A DNA stretch of 64,000 nucleotides from Cryptomeria japonica (lineage: Eukaryota; Streptophyta; Pinopsida; Cupressales; Cupressaceae), in NCBI RefSeq assembly GCF_030272615.1, contig NC_081410.1:222261415-222325414 (forward strand), read 5' to 3'. Positions within the stretch are counted from its first letter, which is position 1; each line of letters opens with the position of its first letter. A program made the position numbers and the translations under genes. This document shows, piece by piece, positions 11,101-22,420 of this stretch. The notes beneath the pieces were generated by a model. It was not told the DNA's origin, did no database searches, and worked only from the letters and a program-made list of their open reading frames with translations.

Positions 11101-13830
11101 CACTTAAAAGAAAGGAGAAGCATTACAAATCAAAGCTGCCAGAATTCAACAAGAGAATCACTATTCCACAGACTCTAATGAATGGGAATGGGATTTAGAC
11201 AAATCCTCCAGTGACTATGAACTCACTGAGACATTCAGAGAACCAGATGAACCCATAGAAGAAGAAGAATTTTATAGAAAATTCAAACTTGGTCAAGAAA
11301 CAACCTCTGAGGATCCCACACAGTCCTTGCTTCTAGTTTTTAGGTCAAAATTCACCTGTCCCAGAATGCACTACTAGTGATGACAATTTGGATTCATTCA
11401 CGATTGAGATAGATGAGGAGAGTGCCAACGATGACCTCGATAGCTACCTCGACATACCTGAGTATAAATGCATCTTCACCCTTAGCCCCGCTAACTTTGA
11501 AGACATCAAAGGCCTTCCCCTTGTTCACCACCAACTTATTGACTGGGACCATGAAGGACCTGCACAATTCAACACATTCCAAAATGATGAAGCCTTTATT
11601 AATTATCTAGGCATACGAGATGATCTTCCCCTTGGGGACCATAAAGCAGGATACACTATAGAACTCAATAGCGTGGCATATTTTGGTGAGGGTGTCAGAC
11701 CTTCCAGTCGCAAAAACATAAAAATAAAAACAAATCAAGGGTCTTATGGTGAAAACCATTTTATGGCGATGTGTGACCCCAAAAAAGTAAAAAGAAAAGA
11801 CATATATGAGGGCGAAAACTTCTCTGAGGCACCCGAGGATGGAAGGCTTGACATTCTCCCAGCATCATATGAATAAAAATCATCTATGTTGGTAGAGGAG
11901 ACCATCAAAACAAACATTGGCACAGAAGAAGTTCCACATAACATATTCCTGGCTCAATCTTTGACAGAGATAGAAAGATCAAATTTCATAAGTTTCTTCA
12001 TAGAGCGACAAATCAATTTTGTCTCGTCATACGCTGATATGCCTGTATTGGATCCGGATTTGGTAATGCATCATTTGACAGTTAAACCGGGAGCAAAACC
12101 AGTGAAACAAAAATTAAGAAAGATTCATCCACAAGTGGCATTATTAGTCAAAGTAGAGCTTGAAAAATTATTGGATGTCGGATTCATACACCCAATTGAT
12201 TAACCTGAATGGATCTCCAACTTAGTGCCTATCAGTAAACCAGATCATAGCATCAGAATATGCACAGACTTCAGAGACATTACCAAAGCTTGTCCTAAGG
12301 ATGAATTTCCATTACCAAATATTGACTTGATCATAGATCTCATAGTAGGTCATGCGATGTTATCTTTGATGGATGGGTTCTCTCGTTATAATTAAATAAA
12401 AATTGCATCTGAGGATCAGCACAAAACAACATTCACTTGTCCTTGGGGAACTTTCTACTAGAATGTCATGCCCTTTGGGCTAAAAAAAGCAGGCGCTACA
12501 TATCAAAGAGCTATGACTACTATCTTTCATGATCTCATGCACGTTACTGTGGAAGATTATGTTGACGACCTCTTGAGAAAATCAATAGATAGAGATACAC
12601 ATTTAGACATACTTTCAATCATCTTTGATTAGTTGGAAAAATATAAAGTAAGATTAAACCCCAAGAAATGTGTCTTTGGAGTAACCTCCAAGAAGCTCCT
12701 GGGATTCATTGTCTCAAAAAGAGGAATCGAAGCCGATCCAACAAAAGTCAAGGCAATCCTAGAGATGGAACCACCATGAAATATCAGTCAACTTTGATCT
12801 TTGCAAGGGATACTCCAGTTCATATGAAGATTCATAGCACAACTTGCGGATAAATGTAATCCTTTTCAGCACTTGCTACATAAAAACTTCAAATTCAAAT
12901 GGGATGATAACTGTCAACAGGCTACTCAAAGATTATCTTCTGAATCCGCTAGTTTTGATGCCACCAGTTCCAGATCAACCTCTATTACTATACATATCAA
13001 CTACTTCAACAGCATTGGGGGAACTCTTAGCACAATAGGTTGCTGAGGGCAAAGAAAAGGCAATCTACTACATCAGTCACACATTGGTGGGATATGAGCT
13101 AAACTACACACCAATTGAGCATGTGTGTCTCGCTATGGTCTTTGCTTCATATAAATTATGATATTATATGCTAACTCATAAAACTATGTTGGTCGCAAGG
13201 ATCGATCCATTGAAATACCTTCTTAATAAGGCAACACTTTTTGGTCGACTAGCCAAATGGGTGATGCTCCCGAGTGAATTCAACATTGAGTATGTGGACA
13301 AAAAAGCAATAAAAGGACAAGCCATCGCATATCAATTAGAAAATTCTCCCAAGATAGATGATGTTCCTCTAACTTCAAAATTTCTAGATGAGTCCATCTT
13401 GACAGTATCACATGCAAAACCCTAGCAGCTATACTTTGATGGCCCATACACACAACATGGTGAAGGAGCTGGTATCCTCCTCATAACTCCTCAAGAGGAT
13501 TCCATACCAAAATCATATCGATTATCATTTCCCTGCACTAATAACATAGCAGAATACGAAGCATTAACAACCAGATTATGGATTGCAGTTCAGTGGAAGA
13601 TCTAGGAACTTCATGTTTTGGGGGACTCTCAACTTGTAATTCATCAAGCAACTAATGACTACCAAACAAATGATGAGAAATTAATACCTTACAAAATAAT
13701 GGTGGATGACCTGAAACAACATTTCATGAAGTTAGACTTTGAGCAGATACCAAGAGAATAGAATCAAGCCACAGATGCTATGGCTACAATTGCTTCGCTA
13801 ATCAATCTACCATAGAATGAGATCTGCTAT
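11101..13830 (+). pseudogene. Tat-X reverse transcriptase, RNase H and archaeal-type RNase H
   Basis: An acidic linker (11388-11876) leads to RT from 11886. The thumb/palm landmarks (KLLDVGFI, YVDD at 12558-12569) can be read through several stops; the YVDD box itself is intact, unlike in Tat-W. The classical RNase H and connection lie at about 12840-13425. A second RNase H with archaeal-type motifs (LYFDGP, EYEA, GDSQ) lies at 13427-13830; this dual arrangement identifies the Tat lineage. The plus frame 1 is continuous from 13168 to 15258 apart from point stops. The first Asp of the aRNase H is kept, with Ser replaced by Pro (DGP). Confidence 0.82.
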
Positions 13831-13836
13831 GAGTTT

Positions 13837-15258
13837 TTGGTGGATAACCTTTTGGTTCTCTCATATGAGATCACTCCTACTGAGATGATATGTGTCATCG
13901 GTCCTGAGTCCCAAATATATGGTCCCATTTTCACATACCTTCGTGACAATACCCTTCCTCCTGACCTATCCAATAACCAACGTCGCACTTTCATTCGCCA
14001 ATCTTCTCGATACATCATTTTAGCCAATATCCTATACCGTCGAGGTCTAGATGGCACTCTTCGTAGATGTTTAGAAGGGGACGAAGCTCAGATTGCGTTA
14101 CGTGAAGTTCATGAAGGGATATGTGGTCCACATTCTAGTGGTCCTACCTTAGCCAAGAAACTCATTTGGATTGGATATTACTGGCCCAATATGGAAAAAG
14201 ACTCATATTAGTTTGTCAAGAAATGTAAGCAATGTCAAATTCATGAAGACCTCTTTCATGCGCCAGCACAAGAACTTCAACCAATTGTGACTCCTTGGCC
14301 CTTTTGCCAATGGGGACTCAATCTCAAAGCCAAGATTCACCCTCCTTCCTCCAATGGTCATAAATTCATCATCACTACCACAGAGTATTTCAAAAAATGG
14401 ATCAAATTCGTGCCTCTTACACAAGTCACTGGAAAACAAATTGCTACATTCATTCTCAACTATATCATTTGTCGATACGGTATTCCTGTTTTCATCATCA
14501 TCGATAATGGGCATCCCTTCAAAAATTAGGATGTTCGTGAACTCTATGACTGCTTCCATATTACCCATCATTTTTCCACACCTTATTACCCCCAATGTAA
14601 CGGTAAAGTTGAGACGTCTAATAAAACAATCCTTAAAATCCTAAAAAAGACAGTCGACAACGCTAGCCGCAATTGGCATATCCAACTTAATATTGCAATT
14701 TGGGCTTACCACACAAGCATCTGCACACCTATAGGAGCCACACCCTATTCACTTGTATACGACACTAAAGCTATCTTGCCTATTGAGGTCGAGTTACCCT
14801 CTTTACGAGTATCTCTACAAAACATTATCGGTGATGAAGACTACAGGGTCTCTCGCTTACAAGAACTTGAACTATTGGATGAATGAAGACAAACTACTTT
14901 TAATCATCTCAAAGCTTATCAAAAAAGAATGAGTCGCAGCTACAATCATAAAGTCAAGCCTTGCACATTTGAGGTAGGTGACTTGGCTCTCAGAGAAAAT
15001 CCTAAAAATCAGCAAGATAGAGAGAAGAAGGACAAATTCGAACCAAAATGGCTTGGTCCTTACATCATCACAACAGCATATGGATCTGGTGCATATCAGC
15101 TCTCAACCACAGAGGGTGAACCTTTGGAGGATCCTATCCTAATTCAAAAATACAAAAAAATACAAAAAAATCATAAAAATAAAAAATCATTACCTGGTGA
15201 AAACCTGGCAAACAGGCACCTTGTGACACAAAAAAAAAATGGAAAAACAAAAAAATAA
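13837..15258 (+). pseudogene. Tat-X integrase
   Basis: The C-terminal domain of pol would insert the cDNA into the host genome. It reads in one frame with stops at 14209-14211, 14527-14529 and 14884-14886. An HHCC zinc domain (H-E-G-I...H, then C-K-Q-C) lies near 14100-14240. In the catalytic core the first acidic position reads T-T-E-Y (Glu codon 14383-14385) where the family has Asp; the second (I-I-D-N-G) and third (K-V-E-T-S-N-K) acidic positions are present. The C-terminus has the GPYII...GAYQLS pattern and ends in low-complexity Lys/Asn. It is inactive because of the stops. Confidence 0.82.
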
Positions 15259-16716
15259 ATTCGTCCAATGGTGAAAACCACTTCGGTGGCGCCCTGGGCA
15301 AGTACCATTGTGAAAACTGGGTCACCAGCGCCATGCATAGAGACATTGCTCCTCCCTCCTTCAGGATTCCATTTCATCCTTTCACTTTGCACACACTCAC
15401 AACCTATTCATCGACAATAAACTTTACCCATTCCCATCATGGCTTGTTATTGATCTACCTAAGATTGGTTAGCCATTCATAATAATCCCTCCATTTCAAC
15501 CCTTTCCATCCATAATAAATCAGCTCCTATCTGTGGCTAAGGCAAATCCTACATCTAGTGATGGGTGTGGAACTGAGAACATCACACATTCTGAGGAGTA
15601 CAGTTTCTTCCAATTTTCTTTAGTCTATCCTCGCACAATCCGCAATAAAGTAACATTTACATCACCAATCCACAATAAAGTTTCATCTTCTCCATAATAA
15701 AGTATTAGTTTCATGGATTCAGTCAGTTTTAGATGAGACACAACAACAACAACGGGCTTCAACAAATCAAATCTTTCAACAGACTCGGACAACATTATGG
15801 TTCAGTTCTATATATCCTTTTATGAAAGTAAACATTGCAACCATAATCAAATACGACTTATACAAGTGATAAGAGACACTAAACTTGAGGAATATAGTGA
15901 ATGTTGGTGTCATGTCTTGGTTTTCTTTTGATTTTATCTTTCTGGTGACATGTCTTTTATCTTTTCCAGGATTTCTCTGACTAGAGATTTTATCTCTAGG
16001 ATGTCTTTGACTAGAAAGGCAAGGATGGGGTATTAGCACCTATTTTTCTTTTGTTGTCTATGGATTGTCTCTTAGTAATGCTATGACTTGTCCAAAGATA
16101 TGAGGACACTATGAGTCTAGTATGAACTGGGGCATTCCTTGTTTGCGACTGTCTTGTCTCCATGCAAATAGGTACAATAACTTTCTGGGTCGAACATATG
16201 CCTCGATTGTCATAACCTATTTTGCCATAATAAAGCTCAATGATGATAACGCATAGGAAGCTCTTTCACTTTCATATCTTCTATCTTCCATCCCCCTTTT
16301 CTTGATTGACTTCCATCATCCTTCTTGAGTCTGTGTAGCCTGTTATCACATGACTGAGTATAATGACACACCAAAAATATTTGCATTTCATGTAGTTTCA
16401 CCTGCATTACCACATATTAGGCATTTCATACATACATATAGATATCACAATTGCATCACATCTTGTACAGAACACATATTAGCACATTTCACATTTGCAT
16501 TATCATATTCATCTGCATATTCATACATTCAAATTTGCATTTGTATAAACATATTTAAAAACACAAAAGAACAAAAATATTGCATTTCATCATGTGCATA
16601 CTTGCATCCATATCATAAGCATCATATAAACATGCACCACATATAAACATACATCATAAAACATATAGAAGCATCACATAGGTACACATGCATATAGCTT
16701 CCGCAAGGATGAATCA

Positions 16717-16720
<4 letters not shown>
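15259..16720 (+). other. Tat-X 3' non-coding region
   Basis: No ORF with recognisable content. TGGTGAAAACC is repeated near 15197, 15269 and 15309, and CATAATAAA-rich stretches lie at 15400-15720. The CAT/ACAT-rich tract at 16330-16720 is low complexity. The whole stretch recurs at 20690-22290 in Tat-Y, so it belongs to the element. Confidence 0.7.

Positions 16721-16756
<36 letters not shown>
16721..16756. repeat. (AT)n microsatellite
   Basis: An uninterrupted AT dinucleotide run of about 36 bp flanks the left end of the DNA element; a shorter AT run follows its right end (17842-17860). The duplicate Tat copy has only a short ATATATATAT at the equivalent site (about 22287-22298). Confidence 0.9.
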
Positions 16757-16758
<2 letters not shown>

Positions 16759-17841
16759 GTGAACTCACAATAATGGTTCCCACTTTTTTGCCACTTTTGA
16801 CATTGAGATGTACATTTTTAAAATAATCTTCAACTTCCGAGAACTATAACTTTTAAACTATTAAAAATTTGAAGATGATGTAAATTAGTGATTTATAGAA
16901 TTTTGTTTGTAGATTCTATATACATTTTTTTCAAATTTTTTCAAAGGATTTTTTTTTAAATTTTCCATCTCCCTCAAAAAGTAGTTTTTTACAACAAACT
17001 ACATTTTTTAAGAGTGAGGTGCCCCCCGAAATGTATAACCTTTTTTCTATAAATGATAAAAACTCAATTCTTTCAAATTTTGGTTTGTAACATCAATATC
17101 CAGGGCTTGCATTTGGTTTTATAGTGATATGTTCAATATTTTTCATTTTATAAAGTTTTGAAGTCCGACTAGTCATAATTTAGACATAGGTTTATGTTTG
17201 AACACATAACTTGTTCTATATAAATTGAAATTCAATTATTATTTTTTTGTTAGAAAGAAGACATCAATACTAGGGGCATAGATATTTTTCAGAATTTTTT
17301 TGAATTAGTTTCTTATTTTTCCCAATGCGTTGAACAGAGAAGTTCATGTTCGATGAAAAACCAATTTTCCATAAAATTAAAAAAACAAGAACATAATAAA
17401 TTCAAAATATAACAAAATTATACTCGTTGGAAAGCTTGCTCCGAGTACTACAATCTAATATTTTTGGGTTATCAAGATTATTTCATTCGTTCTTTGAACC
17501 AAAGCTTCGAAGTCATTAATTCTTCAAAATTCTGAAAATTTTTGGGAGAAACCTCAAATTAGAGGGTTCGAATGAACAGTACTTCGAGCGAATGGGGTTC
17601 GCTCGAATCCATTATGGTTCGAGCGAACCCCCATTCACTCGAACCAATAGGCTTGATTTTGGCCCATACAAATTCACCCGCGGTTCGAGCGAACCCAGGT
17701 CCACAACGTGGTTCGCTCGAACTCCCAGGGGTAGTTCGAGCGAATACTACTATTTCGCTCGAACACCCAAAAAATCGAAGTTCCCACTTTCGCCAAATTC
17801 CTTCATTGGCAAAAGTGGGAACCAGCTTTGTGAATTCACCC
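16757..17841. mobile_element. 1085-bp non-autonomous terminal-inverted-repeat DNA element
   Basis: The left end is GGGTGAACTCACAA...TGGTTCCCACTTTT; the right end reversed is GGGTGAATTCACAA...TGGTTCCCACTTTT, an inverted repeat of about 35 bp with a few mismatches. The right end also forms a subterminal hairpin (TTCCCACTTTCGCCAA near 17781 against TTGGCAAAAGTGGGAA near 17806). It sits inside an AT repeat, so a TA or ATAT-type target duplication cannot be measured. The duplicate Tat copy has no insert here, an empty-site proof of insertion. There is no transposase ORF. The superfamily is undetermined. The interior holds the TTCGAGCGAA array. Confidence 0.8.
17583..17763. repeat. Alternating TTCGAGCGAA / TTCGCTCGAA array
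   Basis: Eight 10-mers: TTCGAGCGAA at 17583, 17618, 17684 and 17735; its reverse complement TTCGCTCGAA at 17598, 17712 and 17754, with a one-mismatch copy TTCACTCGAA at 17634. Orientation strictly alternates, giving four inverted pairs. The block is much more GC-rich than the AT-rich rest of the element. Confidence 0.9.
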
Positions 17842-17973
17842 ATATATATATATATATAATCATAAGTGTCATCATACAATGATGTCAAAATCATATGGCT
17901 ACAATCACCCAAAGGTGTCTACATCATCATAGAAAAATGGCACAAAAACTGATACATAGGGAGCCCTCTAAGG

Positions 17974-19890
17974 CTATGATGAACTCCCTGGCTCAGAGTA
18001 GCCTAGCCTCGATGGATTTTGAACCCTAGAAGGACTCACCCCAGGATCATCCCTCCAATCCCTTCTATCTGGTGGTGGTGGAGGACCCATAACCCCACGA
18101 CTAGACGTATGTCTCTTGTCCCTCCCTCTAGTGGTCGTCGTTGTCCGCAATGGTCTCTGGAAGCTCCTAGCCCACTCCTCTGGTGGCACAGCTCCATAGT
18201 ATAGGTCTCTCCAGTAGCCTATCTCATCCTCAACTTGCAGAACATAAGAATAACCAGCTCCTGTGTCCTCTATCGCCTTCCTCCCTACCCTCAGTGTTGT
18301 CTCAACCTCTATATAATGCAAGATCACCTAATTCCTCTCCCACTCAGTATCCTGCAGCTATCTCCTGAGTCTAGCTATCTCCCGCTCAAGATCCTGGATC
18401 TCATCTGACTGTCCCTGACAGATCTCCCTTAACTCCAGTAACTCATCCTCCTCCCCTCGCCCCTGTACCTATGGCTCTAGCTATGGCTGCCCCTGTACTT
18501 GTGGTTGCACCTGTTGCTACTCCTGTGGTTTCCCCTGTCCCGGTCCTCATCCCTGTACCTATCTTGGACCCTGTGTTGCTGACACCTGTAATGGTAAACC
18601 ACCTTGGCCTCTCACCACTCAAGCCTATCTCTCCTCTCCACCCTCTCTCTGTAGAGCCACTCTCCTCTCCCCTATCACACCCCGCCTCCTCTGTCGGCCT
18701 CTATCCCCACCATCTCCATCATAATCCTCATCCCCCCCGCCATCTCCATCTATCTGCTCCCTTGGGTCTGTCAGTCGAGGAAATGGATGCTCAGCCAAAT
18801 ATGCAGTATACTCTGCATCCATCCCTGCATCCTCTATCTTTGGCCACATATCCCAAGGAAAGGGCACCATCCCTACCAGCTGCATCACTGCCTGATCATA
18901 TGATAACAATAGCCCAAAGTGTGACTAATCCCTAACTATCCAAGCATACATCCTGGAACCCCGTGGCATCCACTGAATCCTGCCAAACTGCATGCAAACC
19001 CTATCAACCAACTACCTCTTCAGTACATAGGGCATCCGTTCAATCAGATACTTGCTCCTGAAGGTGTATGGCAACTCCACAGCGTCATCCTCCCACTCCT
19101 CCCACTCCTCACACTCTCAGTATGGCCTCCATACCATAGTGTCAATCTCATCGATGACCCTGCGCCAGTGCTCCAGTCTCCCAATCTACGGCTGGGAGGT
19201 AATCATATCATATAAGTGAACAAATCTATGCCCATGACCCCTGCCTCTGAAATGTATCGGTTGGGTCACCGACAGATGCTCATAGGCCCATACCTGTAAT
19301 AATGTCACTCCATAGCCCAATCCTACAAATCCATGGTATACAAACAGATGGAGCTGATAATACAAATGTGCCAGCATGCACGGTCCCCAGGCATATCTAG
19401 TATGCTATGTCACCAGTGTCTCCAATGTACTCCCCCAGCCCACAGCTAGTCCTCGTGTCACCCTATCTAGACACAAGAACCCACTGGTCACTCCTCCCAG
19501 CACTGTTGGTAGCACCAATCCAATCTGTGTCATGGTATCCCACGCCACATTTCCAACCCTCATCTCTAGTCCTGGATACTAGAACACTCGTCTCAGGGCA
19601 TCCCTGTCTCCATCTCGATCATAGGGTATCAACTCCCCATCAATTGGTATCCTCAGTATCCTGTATACATCCTCTAAGGTGACTATCATCTCACCCATCG
19701 GTAAATGGAACATGCATGTCTCAGAGTGCCATCTCTCAACAAGTGTTGTCAGCAATCCCATGTTCAACCGAAACTCAGGCACATACAGAATGAATCGCAA
19801 ACCCATAACCTCAATCACGGCTCTGTCCTCAAATGTTAGCTCTAGTCGTAACCTCTGAGTCAATGGGAATGTCTCCCATGACTCTAGCAT
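17974..19890 (-). pseudogene. Antisense plant-mobile-domain (PMD) ORF, copy 1, in Tat-X 3' region
   Basis: Reading right to left from ATG 19890, the product has the PMD signature: 'PEFRLNMGLLTTLVERWHSE', then T-C-M-F-H-L-P-x-G-E-M and T-L-E-D-V-Y-R-I-L with P-I-D-G, followed by a G-F-L-C segment, a Tyr-rich HLYYQLHLF segment and L-Q-V-W-A-Y-E-H (to about 19190). The C-terminal part has a charged tail of Asp/Gly and Arg repeats (18625-18909) and a last block at 17974-18327. PMDs occur in MAIN/MAIL proteins and in some plant transposons. The ORF is opposite to gag-pol. Stops after 19579, near 19190 and at later points break it. It could be captured host sequence or an accessory gene of the family. 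Confidence 0.72.
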
Positions 19891-19929
19891 AGGTAGGTAC
19901 TCCTGCAGTCAAGAAAATCAACTGTGTCA

Positions 19930-20230
19930 GTCAAAGTGGCATTCCTTGTTCATCACAAAATGTTGATTTTTATCCTAAGTGCTTATGATACTCTATCCTA
20001 GTGACACTCACTGTTCATCACAAAGTGTTGCTATTCATCCTAGTGGCACTCCCTGTTCATCACAAAGTACTACGTGTTTGCACTCCCTGTTCATCAGAAA
20101 GTGTTGTTCACTTTTGCACTCCCTATTCATCACAAAGTGATGCTCATATTAGTACTCCATGTTCATCACAAAGTACTATGTCTTGGTACGCACTGTTCAT
20201 CACAAAGTACCTCGATCTATCCTATCCTAG
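19930..20230 (+). repeat. Degenerate minisatellite, core CTGTTCATCACAAAGT
   Basis: About eight copies of a (C)TGTTCATCACAAAGTG-like word lie near 19947, 20011, 20053, 20089, 20129, 20159, 20189 and nearby, separated by 15-30 bp of related sequence (CACTCC, TCCTAGTGG). Related words continue to about 20410 (TTCATCACAGAACTGTCGAT). The array recurs in Tat-Y at about 31085-31310, so it is part of the element's 3' region, upstream of the antisense PMD ORF start. Confidence 0.7.
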
Positions 20231-20585
20231 GGCCTCTACTTGAGTGTATCCTCTTGAGTAGTTTCCTAATTGGCAACATATGTTCTATCATAGAATTGTC
20301 AATCTTGGCCCTATCTCCTATCATAGTCTTCCCTAGAGGACCTTCTCAAGTGTATCCTCTCAGCAGCTTATCCAATCGATAGCGTATGTTCATCACAGAA
20401 CTGTCGATTTACCCTAGAAGACATAAATGCACATTTTAGACACAAATGCGCCTTCATGACATAAACGTGCTTACATACTGCACAAATGCGCCTATTTGCC
20501 AGGTTTTCACCAAGTGTGCAATATGTAAGCATGTTTATGTGCTTACATACTGCACAAATGTGCCTATTTGTCAGGTTTGCAGACT
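20231..20585 (+). other. Remainder of Tat-X 3' region with CACAAATGCGCC-type repeats
   Basis: No gene. The segment TACTGCACAAATG(C/T)GCCT occurs twice (about 20474 and 20549) with flanking related words. Tat-Y carries an expanded version at 31500-31760. The Tat-X/Tat-Y junction falls at the right end of this stretch. Confidence 0.6.
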
Positions 20586-20680
20586 ATGGATCAGGTACAT
20601 ATCAGCTTTCGACACTCGACAGAGAACCTTTGGAAGATCCTATCAACAACATGCACCTTCATAGGTTTTACACATAGCTC
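20586..20680 (+). pseudogene. Tat-Y integrase C-terminal remnant
   Basis: A short return to pol coding sequence: G-S-G-T-Y-Q-L-S-T followed by E-P-L-E-D-P, matching the last integrase residues of Tat-X (about 15085-15140). It starts abruptly after the GCGCC-type repeats, with no LTR or upstream pol. It marks the point where a second Tat copy is fused to the first. Confidence 0.75.
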
Positions 20681-22420
20681 TTCAGCATCTTAATTCAAAA
20701 ATACAAAAAAATTCAAAAATACAAAAAAATCAAAAAAAAATCAAAAATATAAAAAAATCATTACTTGGTGAAAACCTAGCAAAGAGGCCCCTTGTGACAC
20801 AAATTTTTTTTGAAAAAATCAAAAAAAGTAAAGAGAAATAAATTCTTCCGATGGTAAAAACAACTTCGGTGGCTCCCTAGGCAAGTACCATGGTGAAAAC
20901 CAAGTCACCAACACCATGTGTAGAGACATTTATCCTCCCTCCTTCAAGATTCAAATCTCATCCTTTCACCTTTCACACACTCCCAGCCTATCCATCCATA
21001 ATAAACTTACCCAATCCCATCATGGCTTGTTATTGATCTACCTAAGATTGGTTATCCATTCATAATAATCCTTTCCCTTTTCCCCCTTTCCATCCATAAT
21101 AAATCAGCTCCTATCTATGGCTAAGGCAAATCCTAAGTCTAGTGATGGATGTGGAACTAAGAGCATCACACGTTCTGAGGATTATAGTTTCTTCCAGCCT
21201 TCTTCAATCAATCCGTGCACAATCCACAATAAAGAAACACATACATCATGGATCCGCAATAACGTTTCATCTTCTCCGCAATAAAGTATCAGTTTCATGG
21301 ATTCGATCAGTTTCAGATGAGATGTAAACAGCAGCAATGGGCTTCAAAAAATTAACTCTTTCAACAGACTCTGACAACATTATGGTTCAATGCTATCTAT
21401 CCTTTTTCCTGAAGGTAAACATTGTGACCACAATCAAATCGACTTATACAAGTGACAAGAGACACTAAACTTGAGGACTACAATGGATGTTGGTGTCAAG
21501 TCTTGGTTTTCTTTTGATTTTATCTTTTTGGTGACATGTCTTTTAGCTTTTCGAGGATGTCTCTGACCAGAGATTCTATCTCCAAGATGTCTTTGACTAG
21601 AAAGGTTAGGATGGGATATGTTCACCTATTGTTTTGTTGTCTATGGATTGTCTCTTAGTAATTCTATGACTTGTCCAAGGATATGAGGACACTGTGAGTC
21701 TAGTATGAATTGGGGCATTCGTTGTTTGCAACTGTCTAATCTCGATGCAAATGGGTACAATGACTTTCTAGGTCAAACCTATACCTCAATTGTCATAACC
21801 TATTTGTTATAATAAATCTCAATGATGATAATAGCAAAAGAAGCTCTTTCACTTCCATATCTTCTATCTTCCATCCCCCTTTCTTGATTGACCTCCATCG
21901 TCCTTCTAGAGTCCGTGTAGCCCACTATCACAGAATGAGTATAATGACATGCCAAAAATATTTGTATTTCATGTAGTTTGCACCTGCATTACCACATATT
22001 AGCATTTCATACATACATGTAGATATCACAATTGCACCATATCCTGCACACGACTCATGTTAGCATATTTTACATTCTCATCATGTAAATAGTTATTTGC
22101 ATTATCATCTTCATCTGCATTTCATACATTCACATTTGCATCATGCATGACATATAAAAACATAAAAGAACAAAAATATATTGCATTTCATCATGTACAC
22201 ATTTGCAGCCATATCATAGGCAACACATAGAAACAACATCACATGGGTACACATGCATATAGTTGCTGCAAGGATGAATCACCTCATATATATATCTCAA
22301 AAATCATAAGTGTCATGATACAATGATGTCAAAATACATATGGCTACAAAATCACCCGAAGGTGTCTACATTGTCATACAAAAATGATCCAAAAATTGAT
22401 ACATAGGGAGCCCTCTAAGG
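20681..22420 (+). other. Tat-Y 3' non-coding region (second copy)
   Basis: Colinear with 15140-17970 but without the 1085-bp DNA element. It keeps the TGGTGAAAACC words, the CATAATAAA-rich stretch and the CAT-rich tract. No coding evidence. Confidence 0.7.

Noticed and set aside
15134-15392. Minus-strand Phe-rich frames after Tat-X integrase
   Set aside because: Low-complexity poly-A read on the opposite strand; no conserved motif, and the equivalent in Tat-Y is broken.
16330-16700. His/Ile/Tyr-rich frame over the CAT-rich tract
   Set aside because: Low-complexity ACAT/CATA sequence; no domain, and the second copy does not keep the frame.
18019-18935. Plus-strand Pro/Ser/His-rich frames (for example 18471-18935)
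   Set aside because: They lie opposite the Asp/Gly/Arg-rich tail of the PMD ORF and their composition is explained by it.
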